From positions 1-64,000 of the forward strand of contig CAMWXD010000016.1 in assembly GCA_947178105.1 (NCBI GenBank): 64,000 nt of DNA. The letters are read 5' to 3'. The notes under the pieces are model-generated. The model was not told the origin of the DNA and searched no databases. It saw only the letters and a list, made by a program, of their open reading frames with translations. Within the stretch, counting starts at the first letter, position 1; each line of letters opens with the position of its first letter. Origin of the DNA: an uncultured Eubacterium sp. Its GTDB lineage: Bacteria > Bacillota > Clostridia > Lachnospirales > Lachnospiraceae. The position numbers and the translations under genes were made by a program. Shown in pieces: positions 52,318-59,802 of the stretch.

Positions 52318-52354
52318 GGAATGAGTGAATCTGGTTTTTTCAGAAAGGGCGGAA

Positions 52355-52386
52355 AACGGCAGCGTGTAATGGCTGCCGTTTTTTGA
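52355..52386 (+). terminator. Terminator of the winged-helix gene
   Basis: AACGGCAGC (52355-52363) pairs with GCTGCCGTT (52372-52380), followed by further T residues. Confidence 0.85.
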
Positions 52387-52484
52387 TGGTTTGATCATGT
52401 ACATTCTATTCGTAGAGAAATTATCCGGTACATTTTTATGGCCTCCTTAATGTTATGGCAATTCATTTCTGTTCATATACCTAA

Positions 52485-52655
52485 CTATAACAGATCTATG
52501 ATAAAAATGTTTTTCTTAACTGCATCAGCCACACTCAAAAGCCCCCAGCCATGAAAGCCTGCATCTCTTTTGGATGTGGCTGGCGGTTCTGTATAAGCTC
52601 CTTTATTTCCGGCACATGGATTTAAGATCTGGATGATAACAAAATGGCTTCTTTT
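52485..52655 (-). pseudogene. Remnant of a GHKL (AgrC-like) sensor kinase
   Basis: A short minus-strand frame reads VIIQILNPCAG...TSKRDAGFHGWGLLSV. This matches the N-P-x-x-G and TTKKD...NHGYGL pattern of the ATP-binding end of AgrC/ComD-type GHKL kinases. Nothing upstream on that strand looks like the rest of a kinase, and the frame ends soon after. It is a scrap, with moderate confidence. The remaining 52387-52484 and 52656-52800 hold nothing I can support. Confidence 0.45.
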
Positions 52656-52844
52656 TCCACTGTTACAGGGTATTTTTAGATGTTTTGCATTCCGCACACA
52701 GCAGATGTGTTTCAATTCTCTGGTTTTTTGAAGTTGGTAGTTGACGAATTTTATATATGAAGTATAATTGTGAGTAAATAATTTCAATAAAATAACAAAT
52801 ATTGACGATAATCTGCAATTATCTGTAAAAGAAGAGGAAATAAA

Positions 52845-53510
52845 ATGAAATCAGCAACAAAAAAATCGCGGCTTTTGATTCATACGGTCTTAATATTATC
52901 AGCGGCTTTTGTGCTTTGCTTTATTGGTTACAACAGTATGGTAAGGAATGGGACAAACCAGAGCCTGACAGAAAATCAAATTGCTGAACTTAGGGATGAG
53001 TATCCTATATGTGGTGATAGTGAGTTAATCAAGTCCATTGTTGATATGAGGATACCCACAATGTCTGAGTTAAAAGAACATGTCGATACGTTTGTTTATG
53101 GGAAGGTAGAGGGAGAAATGTCTTCATATTCTCAATATATTTCGTCAGGCAATCCAGAATTAGATGCGAAAAGAAATACGAATGGACGAGACGATATATT
53201 TGAGTTCTATGAGCATACTGTCTCTATAATTGAAGATACCAGTGGCATTTACAAAGCCGGGGATCAGATTTCGATTGTATCAAACAAAATATTTATAGAT
53301 TATAATCCTCACTTTTCGGATGGCATGAAGGTCGTTATTCCTTCTGCTTTGGATAAAGAAGTAGCTGGACGTGTTCATTATGATGTATATGGCATGTATT
53401 ATGTGACAGAAGACGGTTATGCTATTTCGGCATTTGAAGAAAAACGGATGATGAAAAAGGCTCTGAGCGGAATAAAAGTTGAGAAACTTTTAGAGGAATT
53501 AAAAAAATAA
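52845..53510 (+). CDS. Membrane-anchored extracellular protein of unknown function
   Basis: A 221-aa protein with one N-terminal anchor (LLIHTVLILSAAFVLCFIGY), then a soluble extracellular part with VDTFVYGKVEGEMSSYSQYI and GDQISIVSNKIF. It has no lipobox or catalytic signature. AAGAAGAGGAAAT precedes the ATG. Base composition is more AT-rich than in the housekeeping genes, as in the genes that follow up to 59 kb, which fits acquisition as a block. I do not recognise a family. Confidence 0.65.
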   Translation: MKSATKKSRLLIHTVLILSAAFVLCFIGYNSMVRNGTNQSLTENQIAELRDEYPICGDSELIKSIVDMRIPTMSELKEHVDTFVYGKVEGEMSSYSQYISSGNPELDAKRNTNGRDDIFEFYEHTVSIIEDTSGIYKAGDQISIVSNKIFIDYNPHFSDGMKVVIPSALDKEVAGRVHYDVYGMYYVTEDGYAISAFEEKRMMKKALSGIKVEKLLEELKK

Positions 53511-53618
53511 CTTTTTCGGCTGCAAACCGCTCTGGCATACGCTGATAGAGAGGAACATGAGGAAATCATACAAAGTGAGATGATTTATTCATAGATATGT
53601 GAAATGGAGTAAAAATGA

Positions 53619-54125
53619 ATGGCTGAACTTTTTATATGTAAGATAGCTTCTCTTCAGGAAATGAACATAAAATGGGAGTATGAGATTGCCCAAAGCGGAA
53701 AAGACAAAGAAAACTGGATAGTTTGGAAGAAACAGAACATAGAAAGATATAAGCAGGGTTATATCATGCCTTACTATGGGATACTTGAGGGAAACATTAT
53801 TTGTGAAGCAACTGCGATGGTTCACCCCAAGGTCGTGCAAAATAGTATTGGTTTAGTTGACAGTCATACAGTTTACTTGTCTGCATTCCGAACGATTGAT
53901 AAGTTTCAAGGCAAAGGATATTTTTCAAAATTATTTCATTTTATGATTGATGATTTGCGGCATAAAGGATTTACAAAAGCTACTCTTGGCGTAGATCCTG
54001 CCGAAGAGCAAAACAAAGAGATTTATGCCCACTATGGTTTTACCGAATATATAAAATCTGGTAAGGAATATTACCCAGACGGGATGGTGATAGATGTGGA
54101 ATATTACGGGAAAACACTTGAATGA
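53619..54125 (+). CDS. GNAT-family N-acetyltransferase
   Basis: A 168-aa acetyltransferase with the GNAT core: strand VYLSAFRTIDKFQGKGYFSK carries the acetyl-CoA loop (FQGKGYFS), and LGVDPAEEQNKEIYAHYGF is the C-terminal motif. The substrate is unknown. A weak TGGAG lies 12 nt before the ATG. It lies between the unknown membrane protein and the peptide-resistance-like module, 157 bp from the response regulator. Confidence 0.8.
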   Translation: MAELFICKIASLQEMNIKWEYEIAQSGKDKENWIVWKKQNIERYKQGYIMPYYGILEGNIICEATAMVHPKVVQNSIGLVDSHTVYLSAFRTIDKFQGKGYFSKLFHFMIDDLRHKGFTKATLGVDPAEEQNKEIYAHYGFTEYIKSGKEYYPDGMVIDVEYYGKTLE

Positions 54126-54202
54126 TAGAATCAAATTCCGATTGTGCGCCCAGCAAAAGGCGAGAACTGTCCGGCACTGCGGGGCCAGAGAGCCAGTCAT
54201 GC

Positions 54203-54225
54203 TTGACATTGCGGTTAGTTGTCAA
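54203..54225. promoter_or_regulatory. TTGACA/TGTCAA inverted repeat upstream of the response regulator
   Basis: TTGACA (54203-54208) and TGTCAA (54220-54225) form a dyad with an 11-bp centre, 58 bp before the regulator gene. The left arm could also be a -35 box, but no -10 fits at 16-18 bp. It is an operator candidate only. Confidence 0.35.
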
Positions 54226-54282
54226 CACAGCAGATTAACTAAAAGCCGATAGATAAGCGAAGAAAGGATAAGGCGTAATCCA

Positions 54283-54960
54283 ATGTCTGATATTTTGATT
54301 GTTGAAGATGATGTATTGCTTAGTGATATGATAAAGCGGCTGTTATTTCAAAATCATTATAAAGCCGTTTCTGCTTACTCTGGGAGTGAAGCGCTTTTGG
54401 TTTTAGAAAAGCAGCAGTTTGATTTAATTTTGCTTGATTTAATGCTGCCAGGGTTTTCCGGGGAAACAGTATTGGGAGAAATCAGAAAAAAGGCAGATAT
54501 TCCCGTCATCGGAGTATCTGCAAAAACGGATGTTGACAGCCGGGTCAATTTCATAAAAAATGGTGCGGACGATTATATTGTAAAACCATTTGATAATGCA
54601 GAGCTTCTTGTCCGAATAGAAGCTGTATTACGGCGTTATCAGAAACACAGGTTCTGCGATACAGTCCTGTGCTTTAAAGATTTAACCTTAAATACGGATA
54701 CGTTAGAAGTGAAAATCAGGGATATTCCAATCAGCTTGACCAAATATGAATATTTGATACTGCAATTACTTATGACCGCGCCGAACAAGGTATTTACGAA
54801 AAACAATATTTTTGAAAGTGTTTGGGAGGAAGAATTTTTTGGCGATGATAACGCAATCAATGTGCATATCAGCAATTTGCGCAAAAAGTTTGCAAAAGCC
54901 AACCCGCAGGAACAGTATATACAAACTGTCTGGGGATTGGGTTTTAAAATGCAGGAGTAG
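54283..54960 (+). CDS. OmpR-family response regulator
   Basis: A 225-aa two-component regulator. The receiver domain has acidic pocket EDD (8-10), phosphoacceptor Asp52 in LLDLMLPG, Thr/Ser in GVSAKTD, and Lys in YIVKPFDNAE. The OmpR winged helix (about 130-225) has LTKYEYLILQLLM and NAINVHISNLRKKF. GAAAGGATAAGGCG precedes the ATG. Its partner kinase is encoded at 56643, after an ABC pair. Its probable target is the direct-repeat promoter at 57566. Confidence 0.95.
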   Translation: MSDILIVEDDVLLSDMIKRLLFQNHYKAVSAYSGSEALLVLEKQQFDLILLDLMLPGFSGETVLGEIRKKADIPVIGVSAKTDVDSRVNFIKNGADDYIVKPFDNAELLVRIEAVLRRYQKHRFCDTVLCFKDLTLNTDTLEVKIRDIPISLTKYEYLILQLLMTAPNKVFTKNNIFESVWEEEFFGDDNAINVHISNLRKKFAKANPQEQYIQTVWGLGFKMQE

Positions 54961-54975
54961 CGAGGAACAAGACAA

Positions 54976-55905
54976 ATGGAAACTGCTTTGGAACTGAAAC
55001 AGATATCTTATATGTTTTCCGACGGCAGGGGGATCACCGATCTATCTATGCAAGTAAAGCGTGGAGAAATATATATGCTTTACGGCGGGCATAATGCAGG
55101 GAAGACGCTGTTGCTGCAAATGCTGACAGGTACAGTCCTTCCACAGGCAGGAACAATCAGGCTGTTTGGAAACGCTGACTATTTGCAGGAAAAGCGCAGA
55201 ATGGGCTATGTTCCGCAAAAACCGTATTCGATAGGCGGAATGTCGGCTATGGATATGCTGCATTATTTTGCGCTGGCATATGGGGTGCTGGAACAGGATT
55301 TTGAAAAGTCGCTTGCTTTGGGCTTCACTGAGAAAAAGGCAGTCTGCCACTTACCATTCTATGTGCAAAAAAAGGTAAATTTGGGGATAGCCTTATTGGG
55401 AAAGCCGGATTTCATTTTATTAGACGACCCATTTCAAGGGCTTGGCACACAGGAATGTGAATCTCTTTTGTCAATTCTTTCTTCGCTTAATGAAGAAAGA
55501 AATATGACGATTTTGCTGACGGGACAGGATTATGAGTTAGCGTCCCGGATTGTAAAAAAATACGGTATTCTTGCTGACGGGAAGTTAAAGGCTGAATTGA
55601 CATCCGATACAATAAAGGAAGAATGCAGGCGGTGCATAAAAATCAGAACGCCGCAGGTGGAGAGGGCGATTACGGTCATTCAAAATGATTTTCCACAGTA
55701 TGAAGTCCTGGGAGATGATTTCATCAGAGTATTTTGTCCCGTGTCCTATTCGTCGAAAATAAATGCAAAATTAGTATCTTCTGGTATTGAAGTATGCGAA
55801 ATAGGAATTGCCGGAGTGAACCCGCAAACATTCCTGTCAGCATTAGCGGGAGGTGAGGAAATACATGTTGCAGATGATACAAAGCGAACTATACCGTATT
55901 CGTAA
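54976..55905 (+). CDS. ABC transporter ATPase with degenerate motifs
   Basis: A 309-aa ATP-binding subunit. Walker A is GGHNAGKT (37-44) rather than GxNGAGKT. The Q-loop is in YVPQKPYS. The LSGGQ signature is replaced by LPFYVQKKV. Walker B is FILLDDP, with Asp where the catalytic Glu is usual, and no clear switch His is seen (TGQDYE). About 90 extra C-terminal residues form a separate domain of the type seen in BcrA/LanF-like ATPases. Hydrolysis may be weak, so the subunit could have a sensing or structural role. It overlaps the permease start by 41 bp. Confidence 0.85.
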   Translation: METALELKQISYMFSDGRGITDLSMQVKRGEIYMLYGGHNAGKTLLLQMLTGTVLPQAGTIRLFGNADYLQEKRRMGYVPQKPYSIGGMSAMDMLHYFALAYGVLEQDFEKSLALGFTEKKAVCHLPFYVQKKVNLGIALLGKPDFILLDDPFQGLGTQECESLLSILSSLNEERNMTILLTGQDYELASRIVKKYGILADGKLKAELTSDTIKEECRRCIKIRTPQVERAITVIQNDFPQYEVLGDDFIRVFCPVSYSSKINAKLVSSGIEVCEIGIAGVNPQTFLSALAGGEEIHVADDTKRTIPYS

Positions 55906-56638
55906 AAACCGTTTCTTTTTTCTCTGCCTGTTGCTGTCCGCCTTTTTTATGTCTGCGTATGTTTTGAGCTTTCACTATGATACAGTGAAAACTGCCGGGC
56001 TGACAGGGGGCATTGCTTCATTGAATGGTTTTACACAGTTTCTGTTTTCGGATTATAGCCTTGTAATACCAATAACCATTTTCCAACTGGTTTATGTTGC
56101 AGAAGATTATCAAAAAGGCGTACATGAAATCTTATTTATAAAAGGCGTATCCCGGTTTAACTTTTTCTTTGGAAAATTGTTTGCATTATGGATCACTGTT
56201 TTTTGTTATCTTATTTTCAGTTTCTTTGCGGCGTATATACTGATACTGTCCATATGGATAAAACAGCCGCATATTGAATGTTCGCCTGCTGGAATTTGTG
56301 GGTATCTGATCTTGCAGATGTTATGTTTTGTCGGCTACTCCTCATTCCTGTGGCTGTTAAGCTGTATCATTCCTTATCGCAATATTGTGTTGGCTGTGGC
56401 ATTTTTCCTTTTGGGAACACTGTATCTATATTTAACGAAAATAAGCACCGCTTTAGATTTGGAGTATTCACTTTATCAGTACTGGATTGTCGGACTGTCT
56501 GATCAAATGGAAATGAACCCGTCTATAAGCCGGTTGCCAGCTATTTTGATTACGATTGCGGCATATATTCTTTTTCCGACAGGGGCGGCATATTGGATGT
56601 ATCAGAAAGCAGATTTACGAAAACGGGAAAGAAGGTGA
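55865..56638 (+). CDS. ABC-2 type permease, immunity-like
   Basis: A 257-aa permease with six membrane segments, starting with a short basic amphipathic stretch (MIQSELYRIRKNRFFFLCLL). Size and topology match LanE/LanG- or BcrB-type subunits of lantibiotic or bacitracin resistance transporters. ATG 55865 follows GGGAGGTGAGG; a GTG at 55853 is less likely. It pairs with the preceding ATPase. Confidence 0.82.
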   Translation: MLQMIQSELYRIRKNRFFFLCLLLSAFFMSAYVLSFHYDTVKTAGLTGGIASLNGFTQFLFSDYSLVIPITIFQLVYVAEDYQKGVHEILFIKGVSRFNFFFGKLFALWITVFCYLIFSFFAAYILILSIWIKQPHIECSPAGICGYLILQMLCFVGYSSFLWLLSCIIPYRNIVLAVAFFLLGTLYLYLTKISTALDLEYSLYQYWIVGLSDQMEMNPSISRLPAILITIAAYILFPTGAAYWMYQKADLRKRERR

Positions 56639-56642
56639 ATTT

Positions 56643-57539
56643 ATGCGGCTCTTTTGTCTGGTTTTGATGATATGCTGTTTGGGATTGCTTATAAAAATGA
56701 GTATACAAAAAAAGCAGATAAACCATATAAAAACACAAATTGATTTTTTATGCAGCCGTGATACGCAGGCGCAAATAACATTAGCAAGGGTTGACAAAAG
56801 CACGGAGCGCCTGGCAGAAAGTATCAACCGTCTTTTGGAAAGATACCATGATATGGGACAACAAATCCAAAAAAAGAACGCTCTGTTCAAAGACACAATC
56901 ACAAGCCTTTCACATGATCTTCGTACGCCTCTTGCAACGGCAAATGGATATATCCAATTACTGATGGAACAAGAGCTGTCGCCGGAACAACAAGAGTATG
57001 CCGAAATAGCCTACGAAAGAATGTCTGCTGTAAAAATCTTGCTTGGCCAGCTATTTGAATTTGCAAGGATTGAAGCGAATGAATTAATGCTGATGCAGCA
57101 GAGGACAGACCTCAACAGCCTCCTGCGGGATGTTCTTGCAATGTATTATAGTGATTTTGAGAAAAAAGCAGCTACACTGGATATTCGTATTCCAGATACG
57201 CCCTTTATAATCTGGGCTGATAAAGAAGCCCTTTGCCGTGTATTTTCCAATCTGATCTATAATGCTCTGATACACGGTGACAATGAATATAAAATTATAT
57301 CTTCCCATACAGAAAAGTCTTATCAGATCATCGTTTCCAACCACTCTGAAACGATATGTAAAGAAGATATTCCCCATCTGTTTGACCGCTTTTATACGAC
57401 GGATCAGTCACGCAGCAAAAAGACAACGGGCTTGGGGTTAGCAATCGCAAAAAAACTGACAATAAAAATGGGTGGCTGTATATCGGCGCATCTGCATGAC
57501 AAAACCTTTGACATACAGATTACCTTTCCTGCGAATTAA
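56643..57539 (+). CDS. Sensor histidine kinase with a single membrane segment
   Basis: A 298-aa kinase. One N-terminal hydrophobic helix (LFCLVLMICCLGLLI, residues 3-17) has no extracellular sensing loop. The H-box holds His91 (SLSHDLRTPLA), then come an N-box (FSNLIYNALIH) and a G-box (TTGLGLAIAKKL). The missing sensor suggests that the signal is taken from the membrane or from the neighbouring ABC transporter, as in Bce/Cpr-type systems. GAAAGAAGGTG precedes ATG 56643; longer frames reach into the permease gene. Confidence 0.9.
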   Translation: MRLFCLVLMICCLGLLIKMSIQKKQINHIKTQIDFLCSRDTQAQITLARVDKSTERLAESINRLLERYHDMGQQIQKKNALFKDTITSLSHDLRTPLATANGYIQLLMEQELSPEQQEYAEIAYERMSAVKILLGQLFEFARIEANELMLMQQRTDLNSLLRDVLAMYYSDFEKKAATLDIRIPDTPFIIWADKEALCRVFSNLIYNALIHGDNEYKIISSHTEKSYQIIVSNHSETICKEDIPHLFDRFYTTDQSRSKKTTGLGLAIAKKLTIKMGGCISAHLHDKTFDIQITFPAN

Positions 57540-57561
57540 AGGCTGCTTTCGCAGCTTTTTT
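57540..57561 (+). terminator. Short terminator after the kinase gene
   Basis: GGCTGC-TTTC-GCAGC followed by six T. The 5-bp GC-rich core stem is short but well placed before the next promoter. Confidence 0.65.
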
Positions 57562-57565
57562 GTCT

Positions 57566-57605
57566 TTAGACTTTCCTTAGACTTTTCATAGAGAAATCCT
57601 ATACC
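57566..57605 (+). promoter_or_regulatory. Direct-repeat operator and promoter of the second ABC pair
   Basis: TTAGACTTT occurs at 57566-57574 and again at 57577-57585, an 11-bp period typical of OmpR-family dimers. The second copy contributes TTAGAC as a weak -35 (57577-57582), 17 bp from TATACC (57600-57605). Activation by the regulator at 54283 is the natural reading, but it is inferred. Confidence 0.6.
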
Positions 57606-57673
57606 TTTTTGATACTATTTGCAGCAAGAAGGGAAACGCTATGTTTTTTATCATTGTTTCATGGAGGTGTATG

Positions 57674-58363
57674 ATGTTACAGGTTAAGAATGTGAATTTA
57701 AAGGCAGGCAATGCGGTTTTGCTCCATCACATCAATATTACATTAGAACTGGGAAAAATATATGGTGTTCTCGGGCCAAACGGTGCAGGCAAAACAACGA
57801 TGTTTAAGTCAATGCTGGGACTGACAGATTTTACCGGAGAAATTCTTTCAGATCATCAGCCTGTTTCCAGCCGTTTGTTTGGAAGCCTGATTGAATACCC
57901 CGCATTTTATCCAAAACTGACCGCAGAAGAAAATCTGCGGTTACATGCAAGATATTTGCAGGCCGACAATCCCGATATCAGGACAGCGCTGGAACAGGTA
58001 AATTTATGGGAAGCAAGAAACAAACTTTTTTCGCAGCTTTCCCTTGGTATGCGTCAACGGCTGGGCATTGCGCGGGCATTTTTGGGAGATGTAAAGTATT
58101 TGCTGCTGGACGAACCGACAAATGGGCTTGACCCTTTGGGAATAAAAGAAATCCGGCTTCTTTTGAAAGAACGGCTGAAATCTCCAAATCGCTGCATTTT
58201 GGTATCAAGCCATAACCTTACAGAGATCGCGGCGATCACTGATTGTCTGGTATTCCTTAAAAACGGGCGCATTGTGAAGATTTTGGAGAACAGCTATCAC
58301 GAGCAGGAATTGGAAGCCCTCTATGAAAAAATAATGGCTTCCAGTGAGGAGGGGATCAGATGA
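57674..58363 (+). CDS. ABC transporter ATPase, LanF/BcrA-like
   Basis: A 229-aa ATPase with intact motifs: Walker A GPNGAGKT (34-41), signature LSLGMRQRLGIA, Walker B YLLLDEPTNGLDP and switch His in VSSHNLTEI. Similar to the ATPases of lantibiotic self-protection and bacitracin resistance. ATG 57674 lies 6 nt after GGAGG; ATG 57671 is too close. It overlaps the permease by four bases. Unlike the ATPase at 54976 it should be fully active. Confidence 0.9.
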   Translation: MLQVKNVNLKAGNAVLLHHINITLELGKIYGVLGPNGAGKTTMFKSMLGLTDFTGEILSDHQPVSSRLFGSLIEYPAFYPKLTAEENLRLHARYLQADNPDIRTALEQVNLWEARNKLFSQLSLGMRQRLGIARAFLGDVKYLLLDEPTNGLDPLGIKEIRLLLKERLKSPNRCILVSSHNLTEIAAITDCLVFLKNGRIVKILENSYHEQELEALYEKIMASSEEGIR

Positions 58364-59115
58364 TTATATTGATCAGAAATGAATTTTACAAACAGAAACG
58401 GGAATGGTCGTTGTTGTTTCTTTTGCTGTTATCTTTGCTTCCTGTATTAACAGGAGGGGCAGGAGCTGTTTTTCATGGCAGCACGAAAACATTGGCGAGC
58501 CTGTTCTTTTTTATGAACAATCAGTTTGCAATGTTTTTCCCGATGGCATTGTTCGTTCTGGCAGGCTTTTTATTTTATCAAGAGTACAAAAACAAAACTT
58601 ATATCAACTGGATCACTTATGGCTATCCGAAATATAAGCTGTTTTTTACCAAAGTGTTGGTTGCCCTTATAATCGGTACTTGCTTTGCACTGATCCTTTT
58701 GCTGTTGTTTATCTGTCTGATTTTCGGTTTACAGATGACAGGAACAATCACCGCGGACAGTAACGAGCTTTTGGCAATCACCATAGGTTTTTTGTTGGAA
58801 GCTGCCATAATCATTCCCGTAACCGTCCCGGCGGGAGCAATCGTAATCAATTTAAGCAGAAACATGATTGTAACGAGTGTAACCGGTGTGATCTATGGGT
58901 TTGTATCCTGCTTCTTTATTGGTTCAGAAATCGGATTTATTGTACCCAATGGATTTGCGTACCGGGTTGCATTGTATTTTTCTGATCAATCCTCTTATTA
59001 TGACAATCCTGTTCGAGCTACAATAGGCGGCAGTGTCATTTCATTGCTTGTATTTCTGATTCTTCTGCTGATTGGAGCAGGGGTTTTTGCCCATAAAAGA
59101 AAAATAGAAAGTTAA
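58360..59115 (+). CDS. ABC-2 type permease, LanE-like
   Basis: A 251-aa permease with six membrane segments and an N-terminal MIILIRNEFYKQKREWSLLF start typical of this immunity/resistance class. It is coupled to the ATPase by ATGA overlap. Together they form the output of the regulatory module; expected action is removal of a membrane-active peptide from the cell surface. No lanthipeptide precursor or modification gene is seen nearby, so a defence role against foreign peptides is more likely than self-immunity. Confidence 0.85.
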   Translation: MIILIRNEFYKQKREWSLLFLLLLSLLPVLTGGAGAVFHGSTKTLASLFFFMNNQFAMFFPMALFVLAGFLFYQEYKNKTYINWITYGYPKYKLFFTKVLVALIIGTCFALILLLLFICLIFGLQMTGTITADSNELLAITIGFLLEAAIIIPVTVPAGAIVINLSRNMIVTSVTGVIYGFVSCFFIGSEIGFIVPNGFAYRVALYFSDQSSYYDNPVRATIGGSVISLLVFLILLLIGAGVFAHKRKIES

Positions 59116-59145
59116 TTGGCAGCCATTGGCTAACCTTACTCAAAT

Positions 59146-59188
59146 CAAAAAGTGTAAAGCATACTGGCAATTCAATAGGCTTTACACT
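59146..59188. terminator. Terminator between convergent genes
   Basis: AGTGTAAAGC (59151-59160) pairs with GCTTTACACT (59179-59188) over 10 bp. On the minus strand TTTTTG follows, so it mainly ends the small minus-strand gene; on the plus strand only CTGGTTT follows. Confidence 0.7.
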
Positions 59189-59230
59189 CTGGTTTAGTGG
59201 TTACTTTATGCGGTTGTTATTCATTGATCC

Positions 59231-59434
59231 TTACTCTTTGATTTCATCAATATCAGTAAGGTTTACACCTAAGTTGTTAAGTAATGCTTTTAATCTGAGA
59301 TATTTCTTTTTCAGTTTAGCATATGTTTCAGTTGCGTTTTCTTTATGCGCCGATGTCATATATTCCTGTATTTCACCAAAATCATCCATAGCATTTTTCA
59401 TAATTTCTTCTTTTGGCATTTCTAATACCTCCAT
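59231..59434 (-). CDS. Small helical protein of unknown function
   Basis: A 67-aa protein, mostly helical and charged (MPKEEIMKNAMDDFGEIQEY; YAKLKKKYLRLKALLNNLG). It has no signal or membrane segment. ATG 59434 has GGCGGTG at a good distance, and a consensus-like promoter lies 47 bp upstream, so the gene is likely real. A longer in-frame extension upstream crosses that promoter and was rejected. I do not recognise it. Confidence 0.65.
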   Translation of the reverse strand: MEVLEMPKEEIMKNAMDDFGEIQEYMTSAHKENATETYAKLKKKYLRLKALLNNLGVNLTDIDEIKE

Positions 59435-59480
59435 ATTTTCACCGCCTTTATGATTGGTCACGTTGTTGGTTGATAGAATC

Positions 59481-59509
59481 ATTATAACGTAAGTGCTTGA
59501 AAGTGTAAA
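59481..59509 (-). promoter_or_regulatory. Promoter of the small helical protein gene
   Basis: On the minus strand TTTACA (59509-59504), 17 bp, TATAAT (59486-59481). The -35 lies inside a 10-bp word that recurs in the terminator of the same gene. Confidence 0.7.
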
Positions 59510-59802
59510 GCCTGTACCGTTCCAATCATGGCAACCGAGAATATATAAAAGCTTGCGCTTACTGTGCCAGCGGGCTAGACAACACGGTGAAAGTCTGTTA
59601 AAATTGATTAAGTACAAAGGGACACAAATCCCGCTCGGATGAAATTTTTTATTGTGCATATTAGACAAAAAAAGGACTTGAGTCCTATTCAAACCGAGGG
59701 ACAAGTGTCATGATATGAAAAAGTAACCCGAAAACCCAAACAGCAGAATCCGGAACATAGGTTCAGGATCAAAAAGCAAGGTTATGAAAAGGAGGACAAT
59801 TT
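59510..59802. other. Intergenic leader region of the nucleoside uptake operon
   Basis: No gene is supported. Modest hairpins are visible: CTTG-A-GTCC/GGACAAG (about 59678-59706) and ATCC-GGAAC with GTTC-A-GGAT (about 59750-59770). I looked for a purine-type riboswitch, as often precedes nucleoside transport genes, and did not find its conserved loops. No confident promoter. Confidence 0.3.

Noticed and set aside
52656-52787. N-terminal part of the 100-codon minus-strand frame as a gene
   Set aside because: Only the 52485-52655 portion resembles a known family; the rest has no ribosome site or similarity I can see.
54203-54231. TTGACA at 54203 as the -35 of the response regulator promoter
   Set aside because: No acceptable -10 lies 16-18 bp downstream; it is reported only as an inverted repeat.
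59527-59640. Possible tRNA-like structure (CCGAG with CTCGG, T-arm-like GGGAC...)
   Set aside because: The acceptor stem is only 5 bp and no proper D or anticodon arm can be drawn.
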